64,000 bases of DNA from Acheta domesticus (taxonomy: Eukaryota; Arthropoda; Insecta; Orthoptera; Gryllidae), in the NCBI GenBank assembly GCA_031308135.1, contig JAHLJT010004567.1:36344389-36408388 (forward strand). Direction: 5' to 3'. Below are positions 35,125-46,035 of this stretch, in pieces. The notes below the pieces were generated by a model. It ran no database searches and was not told the origin of the DNA. It saw only the letters and a program-made list of their open reading frames with translations. Made by a program: the position numbers and the translations under genes. The stretch's first letter is position 1, and every line of letters starts with the position of its first letter.

Positions 35125-36063
35125 TTTTACTTTCCCGTATACGTACGTATACACGGAGTGATATACGTAGTATGGGGAAAGTTATGTAATGCTGCGCGAA
35201 AAAATGGCCAATTTTCGGCGGAAAAAAATTAATTGCGGCCGTGAAAACGAAACAATTGATAAAACAAGTTGCTAAATTAAGAAAAAAAATCCCCTATAGG
35301 CCAGCAATTTTGAAAGCTCCCTTCGAGTGCGCATGCGCGAGGAGGGGTGACTCCCACCATCTACCGATCACTTCCCCTGAAAATATCCCTCTCTCACTCG
35401 CTCTGCGCGCCAGGCGGCTTGGCCGGTCGAGGGGAGGGGGGTTTAAACGCATAGACAGTCTGCTTTGTTCGTGGGCCCAACGTGCAGCAGTAAAAGTGTC
35501 AGCCATCCAAATCAAAAGTTTCAGCTGTCTGTGCACTAACGCTGACTCTTAATGTATTAAAATTCAGTAAAAGAAACATATGTATGGGAAGCATCGCTCC
35601 TGGTCCTCAATCGTCTTCGAGTGCTGTGCAGAGTGGCGTGTCTTAGCGTAGGCCTAATTTCAAGTGAAGTTCACAGGCGTAATATTGTGTGTATTTGTTT
35701 TAAACACTAGGACAACCGTTTGCAGGTAATGTAACCTGAACATCAAGCTCCCTCTTTACCATCCCGATCTCAATTCCATCGATTTAGTTTGGAGTTCTTT
35801 TAGGAATCATGTTACGAAAGAAAGCATCGGTACCCGTCTATGAGTTAAAATGTATGCCGAATATTATTTTCTAAATATTGCCCAAATCAATGGAAGAAGT
35901 GTTGTGAACACGTTAAGAAAATCGAAGAAGAATATACGAAAACAGACATGTCGACGAAAGCAAAAGTGGACAAAATTATCGTTTCTTTGCGGGGCAGTTC
36001 CTTTGAGTGGGAGAACGACAATGACGTCACACAGCGAAGGCTGCAGTGACATTGATGACTTAA

Positions 36064-37346
36064 GGCGCGTCCACACGATGCGTCTTTTCGTTAAATTTTG
36101 CGCATGCGTTTGGGGCATGCGTCCTTTCGTCAAAACGATGGACGCATGCAATAGCGCAAGCTTCCCAGAGCTGATGGGAATCTCGTTCGTCTTTCTTGTG
36201 AGCTTTCTCCAAAGAACGTGTATTACTCGTTCACTTTACATTTGCAGACGGAGCGCTGCGATGTTTACATAAGGTCACCGCCGACTGAATGAGAAACGCG
36301 CGTCTGCAGTAGATACTGACCGTTTAATATGATATAGATGGCGGTGAGAAGTTCACAAAACCCCGGTGGGGCAAAAACATAACCATTAAGCAGTAGATAA
36401 GTGCAAAGAAGAAATAGTACGTGAATGTTGTGAATAGCGTGTGGTGTGATCTATTTTATTGTATATTATCTTAATCATTTAAGAGCGCGACTCCAGCTCA
36501 CTGTCAGAAAGGCATAATTCGTCAGCTGTGTCTGTAGCGCTTGTGCTGCCTTCGGAGACAGCTGATTGGTCAAATGCTGATTGACATCGGGGCCATTCGT
36601 GTATTCTCGGTTGTGTGTTCGGGCCTTCACTTTCAAAACAACATTAGTTCCTAATTCTGCCGTCTGCAAATGTAAAGTGAACGAGTAATATATCATAGCG
36701 AAGTCATCCGAAATACCGAGCCGGAAGAGTTCTTTTCACTCTAGTCACCTGACTAGAGTTTATTTTGTATCGTCCCTCTGTGTTTTATTGCGAATTTGAT
36801 GCAGATTATTCTTTTATTATATAGTTACGGCAATATCAATTTTCAATACATACATTTATTGCGGTAAATAGTGGATATTAGTAAAAATGAACATGTGATT
36901 ATTTCCATTTCTATTCGGTGTGTGGCAGTGACAAGAGAAGCATGTTTAGTTCTCCTTAGTTCTTATTTTATTTTTACGGTAATGTCAATTTTCGAAATGT
37001 ATGTAAGAAGTTCTATTGCTGAAACAATTAAATGCAATAGCTTTCAATTAAGGTTATGTATTTTCAGAATGTCTCTTGAAAACAAAGAACTTACTCTTTA
37101 GTTCATTCAAGATTGAAGGGAAAAGGAAGTTTTTCTCTTCTCTTCTTTCGACTGATTGTAAAATAAGCTGTCGAAATTGCCGTGCAAATAGCTGGATCCA
37201 TTGTACAGAATAGAAAAGCACCGCACAGTGTTGCACCGTGTGGACAAGGTAGCGCACGTGCGCTGTGTTGAACGTTCGTCTTTCAACTTTGCGCATGCCA
37301 TATTATTCCCGTGACGCACAGAAAATACGCATCGTGTGGACGCGCC
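36064..37346. mobile_element. TIR element with GGCGCGTCCACACGATGCGT ends
   Basis: Both ends carry GGCGCGTCCACACGATGCGT in inverted orientation; the match runs 26 bp with one mismatch. The flanks are TTAA on the left and TTTA on the right, so a piggyBac-like TTAA target is possible but not proven. Subterminal GCATGCGTCC hairpins lie at about 36110-36150. No transposase is present. Confidence 0.7.
36223..36688. mobile_element. nested MITE with 29 bp perfect TIRs
   Basis: TTACTCGTTCACTTTACATT plus TGCAGACGG at 36223-36251 is repeated exactly inverted at 36660-36688. TA flanks each end (36221-36222 and 36689-36690), as for a Tc1/mariner-type MITE. The perfect TIR identity suggests a young insertion inside the 36064-37346 element. 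It has no coding capacity. Confidence 0.75.
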
Positions 37347-37773
37347 TTTATAGCTCCTCCTTGCTGGGGGACGGCGACGAATCGCGTGCGCGCAGTAGGT
37401 CAGATATTCTGGCACTGTAACAGCGGTGGGAGAAACCCGCGAAACTAAGCACCTCCCAAAAGAGAGATTTCACACCTGTCCCCCTATAACACGTGGTGTA
37501 GCCAGAAACCCTATTTTGTGGGTCCTTGATATCGAAAAACCAATTGAAAGGAAAACGTCCGTCTGTCCTGTGAACACTGCTAGCGCCTAAACCATACGTA
37601 TGATTTCTTCCAAAATGGATATTCTTCGGTCGATCTGATTCTAGTCGAGGCTTTGAGATTTTGAAAAAGATTCTTCAAAATTTGGAGGTACTTTATATGA
37701 AGCGCCCCGGGGATTTTCAAAATTTTCTCAAAAACGGCTCCAAATTGTTTCTTTAAATTTCTTGTATGAACAC

Positions 37774-38835
37774 CTTCAGATTGCCTGCAGATATGAAGAC
37801 CTTCAGATTGCAAAAAAAAATTATTCGAATAATGAAAAAATGCCTTCCACGTGATTCCTGCAAGCCTCTTTTCATTGAGCTGGGAATCCTACCATTGCCT
37901 TGTCTATTTATTTACGAATCTGTAATATTTGTATATATCAGAACACCTGCAGATATGAAGACCTTCAGATTGCAAAAGAAAATTATTCGAATAATGAAAA
38001 AATGCCTTCCACGTGATTCCTGCAAGCCTCTTTTCATTGAGCTGGGAATCCTACCATTGCCTTGTCTATTTATTTACGAATCTGTAATATTTGTCAAAAA
38101 TGACCTACTTAACGGAGGGAACATATTTTCATGCAATATTGATATTTATAATTACAACACACGCCGTAGAAATCACGTGCATCAAGTGTCAGTATCAACA
38201 GCTCAGTACAAGAAATCAACATACAATACATGTACGTTACTTTACAACGCATTGCCAGATGACATAAAACAATTAAAATCGGTACACAAATTTAAGTTAA
38301 AAGTAAAATCTTTTCTGCTGCAAAACTGTTTCTATACAATTAGAGACTATACTGATCGTGAAAAAGAAAAATAATGTTTAATGTAACAAAACAAAGATAT
38401 ATAATGAATTAGTTTATGTTTGCATTGTATACATTTAAAAAAATATTTAATACGCCTGTAACAAGTAATGTACTTCAGCTTCCGGGTCAATGACCCCCAT
38501 CTCGATCAGGTTTTTGTCCAGTTTCCCTGATCCATTGAGCAAATGCTGAGATGGCCCCTTGTTTTGCTTCTGGACGTAAATGTAGCTTCACTGTGCGCAC
38601 GTTTTGTTGAGCACTCCTTTTGCTTGTAGTTCATTTACAGTTAAAAATTGATTTTCTATAACTCGGGAACAAACATTTTTCAAATATCTTTATTTTCTAA
38701 AATAATTATTTTCTAAATTCATTTTTTCTTTTTTTTTCTTTTTTTTCTGGCCCTCAAGAAAATGTGCGCAGATAAATTTCTTTCCCCACACGTCATATAC
38801 AGTTTTTACTGTTTTTTTGACAAATAAATAAAAAC
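37774..38835 (+). mobile_element. 5'-truncated non-LTR retrotransposon (LINE) insertion
   Basis: Inserted into the family A copy just after TTCTTGTATGAA. It carries the 3' end of a reverse transcriptase ORF, then a 3' UTR with GTTTTTGTCCAGTTTCCCTG and CGTCATATACAGTTTTTACT, and ends in an (AAAT)n-like tail, AAATAAATAAAA. Two other 3' ends of the same family lie at 54190-54665 (+) and about 50040-50145 (-). A short ACA duplication may be the target site. Confidence 0.75.
37784..38374 (+). pseudogene. C-terminal part of LINE ORF2 with internal duplication
   Basis: The open frame encodes the region after the reverse transcriptase of a non-LTR element. It reads KIIRIMKKCLPRDSCKPLFI, then LGILPLPCLFIYESVIFVKN and YNTRRRNHVHQV, and ends TLLYNALPDDIKQL...KLKVKSFLL. 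This pattern is common at the C-terminus of Jockey/RTE-like ORF2 proteins. About 149 bases are duplicated in tandem (37784-37932 and 37946-38094) with almost no divergence, and the frame is kept. The catalytic polymerase domain is absent. Confidence 0.75.
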
Positions 38836-39971
38836 AGAGTAAAATGCACTTATTAACATGGCATAGGTCCGATTTTCACGAATAACTCTGAATTTTCGAA
38901 AATTGTGAAAGTTTGAATTTTTTCGGCGTCTTTCTCCAACTACAAAATTGAAGATAGAGATTTTTTCTTCAAATAAAATTTGTTCTCCATATTAAGTTCT
39001 TTCATAAAGGTCATGTAAATGTTTTTCAAACTTTTAGTAGTTTTCGTGCAATATTGTGTGCAATATGTGCAATTTTAAAAAAAATTATAAAAACAAGATT
39101 TTCTCAAAAACAGCTCCAAATTTTTTCTTTAAACTTTTGGTAGGGATAGTGGTAAATGTACTCTATCAGATGACATAAAAGCCATATTGCTCTATAGGTT
39201 GGTTTTTTTCAAAAATTACAAAAATGTAAATTTTTTCACACGTTTCTCACGTCGATAATATTTACATTATCTGCGATTTTTTCACATTATTATATTTACG
39301 AGTACACGTGCTTTAAATAATGTCAAGTAAAGTTTCTCGAAAACACAACAGTTTTCTGTGAAAAGTAGCTCAAAATTTCGCATTTTCGGAAACGCTTAAA
39401 CGTCATTTTCTTATATATTGCTGCATTTTTTTCTTGAACCTTTTCTAAAAGATAGTGCTAATTACACTCTTTAGTACGGCGTAAAGTTTATTTTGAGTTA
39501 TTTTTTTGTTTCAAAAATTACATAATTGTATTTTTTTGGAAGATCTCTCACATCCTTAATACGCACATTAGTAGCAATTTGTACACATTATTATATTTGT
39601 GAGTGTACGTGCTTCAAATAACTTCAAATAAAGTATTTTGAAAACTGAAACATTTTCTGTGAAAATGAGCTTCAAATTTCGCATTTTTAGTAGCGCTAAA
39701 ACGCCTTTTCTCTTTAACGGCACATCATTTTTAAAAGAAAATTGCTATTTATGACTAGGTTTTTGTGTTCTTTAATATTCTAAAATTAATGTTTCCGTTC
39801 TACCAATAGGAAACCGAAAAATTAAGAAAATGACAAAAAATGTACTTTTGGCGGTGATAGATGACAGCTGGCAAGAAAGAGTTTGTGGCAATTCCGAATA
39901 GCTAGGGAAGACCCAAGGAAATAGAAAACTAATACGGGAAAGTCTGTGCCATTCTGTAGCACCACTAGTTT

Positions 39972-40917
39972 CAAAAAAGGCGCTCAGCCGGTTGATGCAT
40001 TACACCGTTCAATTATACATCTTACCCATGGTAGAAATTACGTTATTTCCACCATGATCTTACCATTGTGCCTGCATATAATGTTTTAGCAAATATTACT
40101 CGTAAAAGTTAATGAGGCTTTTTAAGTTTCAAACTTAATTAATAATAATAATAGTACCGTAGTAATAACAATTTATTGCTTCAAGGCTTATGTTACAAAA
40201 AGTATTTAGCAAAGTCTGTCTAACAATTAATTTAAATTACAATAAGAATTATATTTTTGTAACAACATTAAGCTACAGTAATAATTTAGTTTATAGTAAT
40301 GTCACATAAAGAAAACTGTATTTAGTAAACGCCATGGGAATGAGCTACGCGGGGCACGGGGACGCAGTGCAGACGGGTGTTTGTGGCGCGACCTGCTGAT
40401 GACTCAGCTGCCAAAGAATGGACTGCAGTCAGCAGAAAAAAGCTTGGGCGCTCCCCGGGACGCAGTGGTTTTGCAAAAGATCCGGCAACTCTAACGATCC
40501 GCACTTAAACATCAGTGTCACATGACTCGAACTCATAATCCCATGCGCCCCTAAAAACCTTCTTTTGAGCTTCGGACTGGTAGTGGGCGAGACTAGTAAT
40601 TGGCGCCATGAGAGATGGGTGCTGCGAGAATGAGAGCTGGGTGGAGAAAGTGTGCCACGTGAGAACTGTATAACTTTCCCTAGGGCTTTCAGCCTCTCTG
40701 AAATGACCAAATTATCATAGCTAAAATCATAGCAATAAATATATTATGATAAAATAAGTGAGTGTTTCTCAGTCGATACCAAGGCCAGGGCTCCTTCCAC
40801 TTGGTTGTAGTGATCCCGCCCTCATTATCGAGTTTTGCTCCCTCTTATTTGGTCCCTATCCGTCAGACTTGTGGCACTATCTTTATAAATTATAAATTAC
40901 TTATTATCACACACACA
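39972..40917. other. gene-free stretch
   Basis: AT-rich up to about 40320, then moderately GC-rich to 40700. No homologous coding sequence is recognised. (CA)n lies at 40909-40919. Confidence 0.45.
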
Positions 40918-42135
40918 CAGGGTGAGTCACGTAAATTTAGCACCTCCTGTAACTTTTGAACGGTTAAAGTTATTACAATGCAGTTTTCACGGAAGTGCAT
41001 GGGGGGAAGGCAATCATTTCTATTTTATTACTTGTATTTTACGAGATTTTTAGGTAACTTTGTTTTTTCAAATAGAACTATACATATTTTTTCAGTCCAC
41101 CATGAGCGTGAAAAGACGAATCCAATGAAGTACATATTGTCATATATTAGATAAGCATTTTTTTATTAATTTTGATTTTTGCGACTGGGGTTTAACGGAC
41201 TTTTGAATAGTCCACCACACAAGTTCACGCAGCGCTCCACCAGCAACGCGCGCCCGGGCAAGGGAAGGGAGATTTGAAGATACGAAACATATTCCAAATA
41301 TTCAGAAAACTGTTGCAGTTTTTCCTGTACTGTGCTTTCCATCCTTCCGCATTTTCAGATTTTCGACTTTCTTTGATTGAAGAAATTAAAAAATGGAAAA
41401 TAAGGATTTGTCATAAGTTTGTATCGTAATAAAATTGTTTATAACTTCAACTCCATTTAATGGGGTTTCATAAGATACGTATTAATGGGATCTTGAAACA
41501 AAGCACAATAAGAATAAATAATTAAAACTGTACAAAAAATATTGCGTATTTTGAGCAAACAATTTCAATGTTAATAAGAATATAATAATAACTTAGGGAT
41601 AGAAATAATCTTATTTCAATAAAAAATACTGAAGACAAATCCGTATTTTCAATCCCTAAGAAACACAAATATCTGAAAATGGATCAGGATGGAAAGGAGA
41701 GTTCAGGAAACAATGCAACAGTTTTGTGAATATTTTTCGTATCCTCAAGTACTAAAATCCCTTCCCTTTCCCGACCCCGCGTTTGCTGGGAGAGCGCTGC
41801 GTGACCTTGTAAGGCTGACAGTTACAATGAAAATATCCGTTAAACACTAGTCGCAAAAAAATCACAATTACTCAAAAAATGCTTATCTAACACATAACAA
41901 TATTTATATCTTTGGATTCGTCTTTTTACGCTTGTCATGATAGACTGAAAAAAATGTATAGTTCCATTTGAAAAAACAAAGTTACCTCAAATATCTCGTA
42001 AAATACAAGTGATAAAAGAGAAATCAATACACATATCAATTAGCCCCATTCCCTCATTCACGTCCGTGAAAACTCCATTGCAATATCTTCAACCGTTCAA
42101 AAGTTACAGGAGGTGATAAAGTTACGTGACTCAGC

Positions 42136-42138
<3 letters not shown>
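40918..42138. mobile_element. foldback element with about 500 bp inverted arms
   Basis: The left arm starts CAGGGTGAGTCACGTAAATT and the right arm ends with the inverted version TTACGTGACTCAGCCTG. Pairing runs inward through ACTTTTGAACGG/CCGTTCAAAAGT, GTTAGATAAGCATTTTTT-like sequence and GCGTGAACTTG/GTCACGCAGCG-like blocks, to about 41420 and 41630. The middle about 200 bp is unpaired. A (CA)n run abuts the left end and (TA)n the right end. A related single arm is at 55084-55299. No ORF is present. Confidence 0.8.

Positions 42139-42187
<49 letters not shown>
42139..42187. repeat. (TA)n microsatellite
   Basis: About 24 TA units directly abutting the right end of the foldback element. Confidence 0.9.
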
Positions 42188-42190
<3 letters not shown>

Positions 42191-42510
42191 CGTTACCGAA
42201 GTTACCGAATATCAACTTAATTAAATTAGCATTAATTTCTACATTTCTCTGGCAATAATCTGCGTAAGGCGCCTCCGCTGGCGCCCGGGAATTTTTGGCG
42301 GGACTCCCCCGCCCCAATCCGTCACGCGCAGCTGCGCGCCTCCGCCGCCGCCACCCCCGTTCTTTGTGCCCGACCACCCTCCACGTGTTTATCTTCCGGG
42401 AAGCGTTCCTTAAGAGAACGCAACCACCCCCTTCAAGCCCCTGGGCCGCCACCCACTGGATGTCAACAAAAATTAGGCTTGCCCTGGCCCATTTCTACGA
42501 CACATGTCTA
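42188..42510. other. GC-rich gene-free stretch
   Basis: From about 42265 to 42480 the sequence is strikingly GC-rich (CCGCCGCCGCCACCCCC-like). The overlapping ORFs on both strands show no recognisable protein. Confidence 0.45.
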
Positions 42511-44701
42511 TGGTCCGATTAAAATAAGAACCGACTTGGGAGCGCGCTGTGGTGGGGAGCGGCATTGCCACGCCAAGAGCGGCGGAGCACGTGCTAGGGC
42601 GGCGGGGGCGGAGATGCGAGGACCGCTCGGGCCCGGTCGCGGTGACAGAAAGACAAGCGGTACTTACAGTGGGTGGATGACTGCAGGCGCCTTGGCCACA
42701 ACTGCATTATTCGTCCTTCTTCAAATGCCCTCTCCACTTCCAAACAAAACGACGAAGCACATTCATTTACCCCGATTTGTCATTACCATCACAAGAATTT
42801 CCATTATATTTACACTATTTACAGTTTTAATTGTCAAACAAATTACTGTTACAAAGGAAACACTCCACTTATTTCAGAGTCACTTTCCTCTGATGATTGT
42901 TCCGAAGCGCTAGAACTCGAAGATTGAAGAGAAATAATTTCTTCAAAATTTTGTTCCACAATTCCTTCGTCTACCCATGCCTTCGAAATTATTTTTTAAT
43001 GTGACCTACCACATTACGCCATTGTTCTGCAGTTGTCCTCTCCACAGCCTCATTCATGAGCTTTTCCACCTCAGCTAACGTAAATTTTACGTTTTTTTTC
43101 TGCCACGTAAGCTTTGCGCCCAAATTTTCTCAATAGCATTAAAGTGACAGTGGTAGGGCAGCAATCGAATCACCTCATGCCCGTGTTTCTTGGCTAGTTC
43201 ATCAATAGCATATACAGGAAACCGTGGTTTTAATTTTGCTACTTCTTCCAACAGTTCTGCTTTTAATAAATTTTGGATATCTTCAATGGTAGAATTTTGG
43301 CGCACCAACCATTCAACAATCTCTTGCTTTCTGTTCGCAATAGTTGGTGCTTTGTTTACTATTACAGAGTGGTAAGGAGCGTTGTCCATAACTATTTTCG
43401 AAGGTTTCCTCAAATTTGGTATTAATTTTCTTTCAAACCACTCGCGAAACGTATCTTGATTCATCTCCTCGTGATAGTCGCCCGTTTTCCTTGACCGAAA
43501 AACTAACAAAGCGTTTTCTATAAACCCTTCGGAAGTTCCAGCATGAAATACAATTATTCTGTTCGCTTTACCAATAGGCACTGCCATTATTCCTTTGACA
43601 GTGTCGTCAGTCCATCCTTTGCTGCACGTGTGTCCTGCGTTTATCCACGTTTCATCTAGCCACACGATGTCATCTAAATTTTCTTTTAATAGCCTCCTTA
43701 AAAATCTACCACGCCACGCCACAATATATGAGCGTTCCATCAGAACTTTTCTACCACTTATATTTTTGAGTTGAAATCCCAGGTCATGTAACACATTTCT
43801 TAAAGATGATTTGCTACCCTGAAAAAGATCACTTTCAGCTAAGGTTCCTTTGAGCTTCTGTAATGTGGGGTGCTCCTTGCGGGAATAGTATTCAGAAATG
43901 TGTCGGCGAATTGCCTCACTCTGAAAGGAATCTATGCTTGTCACATGTTTTTCGATTTTTCTCTTCTTACCTGGCGTTTCTAATTGAGGCGATTCCCCTT
44001 GCTCTTCCTCTGCTCTCATTTTCTCTTTACCTATTTTAAGAACTGTGTCTTTGGAAAAGTTTAAAGCTGCTGCAGTTCTCTCCACAACTTTGCTTACGGC
44101 CAACAGAGGACCATTGTTTGTTTTTTCTTGTTGGAAATACTCTCTCACATTGCAGCATATTTCCCGCGACTGTCCTCGTAATGGAACACCTCGACCAAAA
44201 TTCTTTCTTTCTTTCGGAGGATGTTTTCTAGGGCGTCCTCTCTTACTGTCACTACTTTCCGACATTGTACGCACAAATGTAATATTACACCACAAATTTA
44301 TCAGACCGTAATAGAAGCACTACTCACGATAACACTGCTCAGAACAACAAAAATGAAGAACCCAAAGCACAAGATAATTTTTCTTTATTTAGCGCCTCGT
44401 CACTGACCAGCAACTGTATGCTGCGAAGCGAAGCGGACGAGAGGGACCGGAAGGGCCCCCTAAATCTGTCATCGCGCCCCGCCTCACCCCCGCGCGCCGT
44501 GCGCCGGCCAGGGCGAAACCGCACGGCCGCCCGGACGTCGGGCCCACGCGGTTCTGTCGGGCCGTCGGCCGTCGGGCCCACATGCTGCAGTGGCAACCAT
44601 GCAGCGACTGCCTCCCGATACGCAGCCGTCGTTGGTTGAGCGCTGCCCCCTCCACTGCAGTGCTCCGAGGTCCCAAGTCGGTTCTAATTTTAATCGGACC
44701 A
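42511..44701 (-). mobile_element. Tc1/mariner-superfamily DNA transposon, full-length
   Basis: The element is 2191 bp, flanked by TA (42509-42510 and 44702-44703). TIRs begin TGGTCCGATTAAAAT and continue AGAACCGACTTGGGA, matching for about 31 bp with one mismatch. The single transposase gene occupies the middle on the minus strand. Subterminal parts (42530-42660 and 44400-44660) are GC-rich and non-coding. Confidence 0.9.
43087..44295 (-). CDS. DDE transposase, IS630/Tc1/mariner type with long D-E spacing
   Basis: 402 codons; the more likely start is Met-11 (44265), opening MSESSDSKRGRPRKHPPKER, whose KRGRPRKHP is AT-hook-like. The catalytic triad is visible: Asp-214 in VWLDETWINAGH, Asp-304 in IVMDNAPYHS and Glu-389 in NAIEKIWA. 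The second and third acidic residues are 84 residues apart, far more than the 34-39 of ordinary Tc1/mariner enzymes and close to the group described as DD82E. The C-terminus looks damaged. After Glu-389 the frame ends at an A8 run (43092-43099), while related coding (KFTLAEVEKLMNEAVERT) continues in a different frame. The enzyme may therefore be recently inactivated. Confidence 0.88.
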   Translation of the reverse strand: MWCNITFVRTMSESSDSKRGRPRKHPPKERKNFGRGVPLRGQSREICCNVREYFQQEKTNNGPLLAVSKVVERTAAALNFSKDTVLKIGKEKMRAEEEQGESPQLETPGKKRKIEKHVTSIDSFQSEAIRRHISEYYSRKEHPTLQKLKGTLAESDLFQGSKSSLRNVLHDLGFQLKNISGRKVLMERSYIVAWRGRFLRRLLKENLDDIVWLDETWINAGHTCSKGWTDDTVKGIMAVPIGKANRIIVFHAGTSEGFIENALLVFRSRKTGDYHEEMNQDTFREWFERKLIPNLRKPSKIVMDNAPYHSVIVNKAPTIANRKQEIVEWLVRQNSTIEDIQNLLKAELLEEVAKLKPRFPVYAIDELAKKHGHEVIRLLPYHCHFNAIEKIWAQSLRGRKKT

Positions 44702-44950
44702 TAAGCTTGCACGTGCGTCCAAGTAAACAACGTAAGACAGAGAGACTTGAGACAGAAGATACTGGGAATTTTTCCATTAAAGATCCCTGTTCAAACGCCT
44801 TCAGCTATTGGACGAAGCAATATCACAGCGCAATTTCCTGTAGCATATCGCTGAACGGGCTCAAAATTGTAGTAGAACATTCTCGAACTTTAGAGATTTT
44901 TGGAGGGGGACCGAGGCAGCGAGGAGAAAGAAAGTAACATCCAAAGGCAT

Positions 44951-45031
44951 TCCGCTTTCGACTTTTGACTGAATAACATTCTTTTTTCGACTTTTGGCTG
45001 AGTATCACTCTGCTTTCGACTTTCGACTGAG
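44951..45031. repeat. three tandem copies of a 29 bp unit
   Basis: Units around CGCTTTCGACTTTTGACTGA, TTTTTCGACTTTTGGCTGAG and TGCTTTCGACTTTCGACTGA follow one another. The function, if any, is unknown. Confidence 0.65.
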
Positions 45032-45961
45032 GCGCTTGTTAATAAGACTTCGTGAAGGCAATCTGTGACTGCCCTTCGGAGTCTTCACTTGATTTAATCT
45101 TGTAGCGAGACTTTTCAAGAGAAAGTTTCTCTTTCGGACTTGATCAAATTTTCTGAACTATAGTTTAATCGGTTCAAATTATTTAATGTGCAGTGCTTGG
45201 CCACGATTCGATGAACCAAAACAATTGATTTTGTTGAAGTAGACGTGATTATTAGTCTATCTTTGGCATAAGCACGCGGAAGTGACTGCGTTAATCGTAA
45301 AGATCGCCGCCGCTTACGTCAATACCCGTTGAAAGCGCTACCTGAAGGCGCCCGCTCGACCAGCTGAGAGGAGCATTGTTCCCGGCCGCCGGCCCTCCCT
45401 CGGAGCGACGCCCAGAACCGTGCGACCCACACGACCTGACCGCCGCCACGCGCCTCCGCCGGGCCTTTCTGAGACGTCACCCCGCTGAATGGGGCAATGA
45501 CCACGAAAATCTCCAGACGGTGATGAGTACGAGAGCTTCGCCGAAAGCGCTCAATTGCCCCTCAGGTGCTACAGAATGAACTTTTGCAGTTAGCTCAAAA
45601 CAAGCAGGGAAGGACATATTGCATATTGGCCGTTAATAAAATTAGATTTTTTTGTGTAATGCATTTTGTCTGTTGTTGATTGTAAGAATTTAATTTTAAT
45701 TTCTCTTGTTTCGTTTATTTTGGTTTGCATTACGGGGAAAACTCACGAGCTCGTGCATGGTAGTGTAAATCTAGGTTAATCTATTTTTGACTCATTAAAT
45801 TGTTTATGTTAACCTGATTCAGATATGTTCTTTCTTGCTGAAACAACGTCCACTCGCCATCCCATTTCTTTCAGGCCACCTTTCTGCCACCTGAGCTAGC
45901 TGAAAGGTAAGGCGACCCACCTTCACCGTCATTCGCGGAGACCGTGAGTGACGTGGCAATA

Positions 45962-45968
<7 letters not shown>
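45032..45968. other. gene-free stretch with GC-rich patch
   Basis: Bases 45300-45490 are GC-rich (GCCCGCTCGACCAGCTGAG region). No protein is recognised on either strand. Confidence 0.4.

Positions 45969-46034
<66 letters not shown>
45969..46034. repeat. (TA)n microsatellite
   Basis: About 33 TA units following a short (TG)n run. The predicted Ile-Tyr repeat peptides on both strands are artefacts of it. Confidence 0.92.

Positions 46035-46035
<1 letters not shown>

Larger units (their letters stand above)
35299..37480. mobile_element. 2.2 kb insertion flanked by CCCCTATA
   Basis: The family A copy breaks after CCCCTATA (35291-35298) and resumes with CCCCTATA (37481-37488), an 8 bp target duplication. 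The insert starts GGCCAGCAATTTTGAAAGC and ends GAGATTTCACACCTGTC, with no matching TIRs. It is GC-richer than its surroundings, contains GCGCATGCGCG near 35330, and has at least two further TIR elements inside. No protein is recognised. It may be a composite whose outer element has lost its ends. Confidence 0.55.
35125..39971 (+). repeat. family A copy with two nested insertions
   Basis: Three separated blocks, 35125-35298, 37481-37770 and about 38836-39971, read in order against the uninterrupted copy at 27025. The left end TTTTTACTTTCCCGTATACG and right end AATACGGGAAAGTCTGTGCC plus GCACCACTAGTTT are both present, so this copy defines both ends. Without insertions it would be about 1.6 kb. 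The ends carry inverted ACTTTCCCGTAT motifs. Confidence 0.75.

Noticed and set aside
35241..35552. GC-rich ORFs on both strands near 35.3-35.5 kb
   Set aside because: They span the junction between a family A fragment and its insertion, so they cannot be a conserved gene.
42054..42913. Arg/Pro-rich ORFs on both strands beside the foldback element
   Set aside because: They arise from GC-rich DNA and partly from the (TA)n run and transposon end; no domain is visible.
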